From: Dethiobacter sp.
GTDB lineage: Bacteria; Bacillota_D; Dethiobacteria; Dethiobacterales; Dethiobacteraceae
Assembly (NCBI GenBank): GCA_018333395.1
Contig: JAGXSQ010000116.1
Span: forward strand, 1-39,308
Direction of reading: 5' to 3'
DNA length: 39,308 nucleotides
Position 1 is the stretch's first letter, and every line of letters begins with the position of its first letter. The notes below the pieces were generated by a model. It made no database searches. It was not told where the DNA came from and saw only the letters and a list, made by a program, of their open reading frames with translations. Shown piece by piece: positions 36,963 to 39,308 of this stretch. The position numbers and the translations under genes are program-made.

Positions 36963-38342
36963 ATGGAAAACTGGGAAAAGTTAAGTCGTTTGCCGGAAAA
37001 ACAGGTCAGGCAGTTGCAGGAGCAACGTGTGCCGTCTTTTCTGGGCAAAGAAGTAGCCGCTAGACATCCGGCCTACCGGGAGGCCTGGGCGGCTGGCGGG
37101 GCACCCCGGTCTCTGGCCGACTTGGTCAAAATGCCGTTTACCGTCAAGGATGACCTGCTTTCGCCTCCAGGCAATCCGACAGGCTACCTGCGTTACATGC
37201 TAGAAGCGCCGGCGGCGGCCGTTGCTGGTGGGGGGATGCTGGGCAAGCTTTTGGGCAAAAAAACTACGGACAGTGTTCTGGATAAAAACCAAACCAGCCA
37301 GTTCTTTTTTTCGGCGGGGCGGACAGGTCGCCTCACTCCTTATGTTTATGCTATTCACGATATAGAGCAGTTGCGCGAGACGGGCCTGCGCCTGCTGGAC
37401 GTGCTGGGATTAACCCAGGATGATACGATGGTCAATGCTATGCCGTATTTGCCAAACCTTTGCTTTTGGCAAGTTTACTACGCCACCGTTAGCCTCGGGG
37501 CAACGGCGTTGCAGTCCGGGGGCGGCAGAATCTTGGGCCTGCCTAAGATCATGACGGCTCTGGAAAACATGGATGCTACCACCCTGTTCACCACGCCGGG
37601 CTATGCTGAATTTCTTCTTTATAGTGCTATTCACTACAAAGTAAGGCTGCCGGAGCTGAGAAACATCATTGTCGGCTACGCGCCCGCGCCGTTGCCTGTT
37701 ATAAAGAGGCTGGAAGTGCTGGCGCGCATGGTAGGCCATCCTGAGGCCACGGTCAAACGTGTCTACTACTTGAACGAAGCGAAAGCCGCGTGGGGGGAAT
37801 GTGCACCCGGTAGCGGCTATCATTTCTACCCCGATCACAGTTTCCTAGAGACAGTGACGCCTGTCGCACCTCATCTGCCTGGGCAGTCGGAGCTGGTGCT
37901 GACGAACCTAGATGTCAAAGGCTCCTGTGTGGTTCGCTTCCGTACAGGCGACACCATTGCCGGCATTGCTTACGACACTTGTCCGGTCTGTAAGCGTGGC
38001 CTGCCACGGTTGACGGGCGAGCTGGAGCGGTTGCAGGAGATCAAAAAAGTTATCGTGAACGGCGAAGAAAAGCTCCTCAACCTGAACAGCCTGTATGGTC
38101 TGTTGGCGGCGGAGCCGGATATTTTGCTTTGGCAGGCCGTGGTCTCTCCGGAACAGGGCCTGGCGCTTGGTGTTTCCCTGCGGAACAAGGATGATGCCCC
38201 AAAAGTGTTGCCGCAGCTGCAGGAAATGCTGACGGCTCAGCTGGGTATCGTTCCGCAAATCAGCGACGCTTCCTACCGGGAGTTGTCGGAACGGCTAGGC
38301 TTTGAAAAGCACCCGGTGGAGAAAAGGATTGTTTACGCTTAG
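36963..38342 (+). CDS. PaaK-like adenylate-forming protein, copy 2 (divergent paralog)
   Basis: A 459-residue paralog of the preceding gene; both begin MENW(Q/E)KL. The phosphate loop is FFSAGRTGRLTP, the A5 region is YYLNEAKAAWGEC, A7 is VVRFRTGDTIAG and the cysteine pair is TCPVCKRGLPR. An AAAAVAGGGMLGKLLGKK insert near residue 80-100 is absent from copy 1. The C-terminal lysine region is poorly conserved (KKVIVNGEEKLLNLNSL), so activity may be lost or altered. The two may form a heteromer. GGGGGAGGGAGG precedes the ATG, 19 bases after copy 1. Confidence 0.8.
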   Translation: MENWEKLSRLPEKQVRQLQEQRVPSFLGKEVAARHPAYREAWAAGGAPRSLADLVKMPFTVKDDLLSPPGNPTGYLRYMLEAPAAAVAGGGMLGKLLGKKTTDSVLDKNQTSQFFFSAGRTGRLTPYVYAIHDIEQLRETGLRLLDVLGLTQDDTMVNAMPYLPNLCFWQVYYATVSLGATALQSGGGRILGLPKIMTALENMDATTLFTTPGYAEFLLYSAIHYKVRLPELRNIIVGYAPAPLPVIKRLEVLARMVGHPEATVKRVYYLNEAKAAWGECAPGSGYHFYPDHSFLETVTPVAPHLPGQSELVLTNLDVKGSCVVRFRTGDTIAGIAYDTCPVCKRGLPRLTGELERLQEIKKVIVNGEEKLLNLNSLYGLLAAEPDILLWQAVVSPEQGLALGVSLRNKDDAPKVLPQLQEMLTAQLGIVPQISDASYRELSERLGFEKHPVEKRIVYA

Positions 38343-38370
38343 TACAAGCCAGGATAAAATAAGGCCCAAG

Positions 38371-38405
38371 CTAAAAACTCCCCGTCTGGTGCGGGGAGTT
38401 TTTAG
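38371..38405. terminator. Bidirectional terminator between convergent genes
   Basis: CTAAAAACTCCCC (38371-38383) and GGGGAGTTTTTAG (38393-38405) are a perfect 13-bp stem with a 9-base loop; the flanking A and T runs serve both strands. It ends the symporter operon on the plus strand and overlaps the stop of the penicillin-binding protein on the minus strand. Confidence 0.9.
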
Positions 38406-39307
38406 CGCTCATTTTCCGGGGCATTCTCCGGCAAAGGCTGACCTTCCCAATGCCACTGCCATTCCGGTGGACACTGCGGGCACTGTGGCCACCGGCACTG
38501 TTCCGTCGGCGCGGTGCCGGCGATAAACAATTCCTGCACCGGGGTGGTCTGGCAGAGCGGGTTATGCAACAGACCCGTCTCTGGACAGATGCTGGCCTCC
38601 TCTAGGCCGTATGGTCTGGCAAAATCGCTGGGCGGGACATCTTCTAAGGCTTGGCGCAGAAAATTGGCCCACACGGGGCCGGCCAGACGGCCACCGGTCT
38701 GGCCCCAGCCCAAGGAACTGTTATCGTCGTTGCCGACCCAAACGGCGGCCACTAGCTCCGGGGTATAGCCGACGATGTAAGCATCGCGGTGGTCTTCGGA
38801 AGTGCCGGTTTTTGCTGTTGCCGGCCTGTTATTGAGGAGCGGTCCAAGAAAGGAGGCTGTCCCGCCGGGACGCAGGACACTTTTGAGCATGTCTGTGAGC
38901 AGGTAAGCTAGGCGTGCGTCCAACACCGGGGTGAGCCGGGGCCGGTTTTCATACAGAATCCGACCGGTGGAATCGATAATCCGTGTAATAAAAAGCGGTT
39001 GGACACGGAACCCCTGGTTAGCAAAGGGTGCGTAGGCGACAGCCATTTCCAGCGGCGTCACATTGGATGTGCCAAGAGGCAGGGAAGGGACGGGTTGCAT
39101 GGGACTCGTGACCCCGAGCCTCCCGGCCATTTCCACCGCTTTCCCAGGCCCTATTTCCATGTGTGTTTTGATAGCCACAACATTGCTGGAGCGGGCCAGC
39201 GCGTTCCTCACGGTGAGCGGCCCGTGGAACTGTCCGCCGTATTCGCTCGGCGTGTAAGGTTCGGCCTGCCCGGGGATGATGTAGGAGACCGGCTCGCTGA
39301 CGCGAAC
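38402..39307 (-). CDS. Class A penicillin-binding protein, transpeptidase domain (5' partial)
   Basis: Only the C-terminal 301 residues are visible; the frame is open to the window edge. SSNVVAIKTHMEIG holds the SxN motif and TAKTGTSEDHRDAYIVGY the KTG motif of the transpeptidase, followed by VWVGNDDNSSLGWGQTGG. The active-site SxxK and any glycosyltransferase domain lie beyond the window. PYTPSEYGGQFHGPLTVRNAL is typical of PBP1A-type enzymes. A Cys-rich tail (CRWPQCPQCPPEW) ends the protein and is unusual. It cross-links peptidoglycan outside the membrane. Confidence 0.9.
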   Translation of the reverse strand, partial: VRVSEPVSYIIPGQAEPYTPSEYGGQFHGPLTVRNALARSSNVVAIKTHMEIGPGKAVEMAGRLGVTSPMQPVPSLPLGTSNVTPLEMAVAYAPFANQGFRVQPLFITRIIDSTGRILYENRPRLTPVLDARLAYLLTDMLKSVLRPGGTASFLGPLLNNRPATAKTGTSEDHRDAYIVGYTPELVAAVWVGNDDNSSLGWGQTGGRLAGPVWANFLRQALEDVPPSDFARPYGLEEASICPETGLLHNPLCQTTPVQELFIAGTAPTEQCRWPQCPQCPPEWQWHWEGQPLPENAPENER

Positions 39308-39308
39308 G

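Overview
The window looks like a chromosomal segment of a Gram-positive anaerobe of the Bacillota, most likely class Clostridia. The evidence is strong AGGAGG-type ribosome binding sites, frequent TTG and GTG starts, a SAM-I (S-box) riboswitch, an htrA gene followed by a CxxH/CxxC micro-protein (the tail of the walRK neighbourhood in this phylum), sigma-A type promoters, an RsgI-like anti-sigma factor, and a TasA/camelysin-type remnant. I cannot name the genus.

Left part (1-16.5 kb), core metabolism. An HtrA protease end, a small alkaline-phosphatase-fold protein and the CxxH protein are followed by a structured terminator. Next comes a threonine pair (iPGM-like proposed homoserine kinase plus ThrC) and then a sulfur-transfer pair (cysteine desulfurase plus ThiI). 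A minus-strand serC-aspartate aminotransferase pair is divergent from an S-box-controlled metY-metX pair, with a metallo-beta-lactamase-fold hydrolase behind it. The theme is aspartate-family, serine and sulfur amino acid metabolism. Facing the other way are an ECF sigma factor, an RsgI-like anti-sigma factor and a GNAT acetyltransferase.

Middle part (about 16.6-28.7 kb), acquired island. It is visibly more AT-rich and bounded by insertion-sequence relics: an IS21/IstB relic on the left, and IS4-like, IS3 and IS1634-like relics on the right. Inside is a minus-strand operon of five intact genes that overlap one another by 4-11 bases: a protein with a CoiA-like zinc N-terminus, a coiled-coil protein with a decayed AAA-like core, an unrecognised protein, a 1741-residue DEAH helicase with a DUF1998 C-terminus, and a Dam-type (D12) adenine methylase. 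A truncated AlbA_2/Schlafen-type gene follows. The layout resembles Druantia and DISARM anti-phage systems in its helicase/DUF1998 core, but the accessory genes match neither as far as I can tell. This is the best candidate for an undescribed system.

Right part (28.7-39.3 kb). It begins with a stand-alone rnfD-like gene with a coupled 16-codon ORF, then a DUF368 (undecaprenyl-phosphate translocase family) gene, and a MoxR AAA ATPase plus VWA pair ended by terminators. A TasA-like relic follows. A promoter-terminator delimited four-gene operon then encodes a small symporter subunit, a sodium:solute symporter and two tandem PaaK-like adenylate-forming proteins. Last is the C-terminal half of a class A penicillin-binding protein that runs off the window. 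No tRNA, rRNA or CRISPR array was seen.
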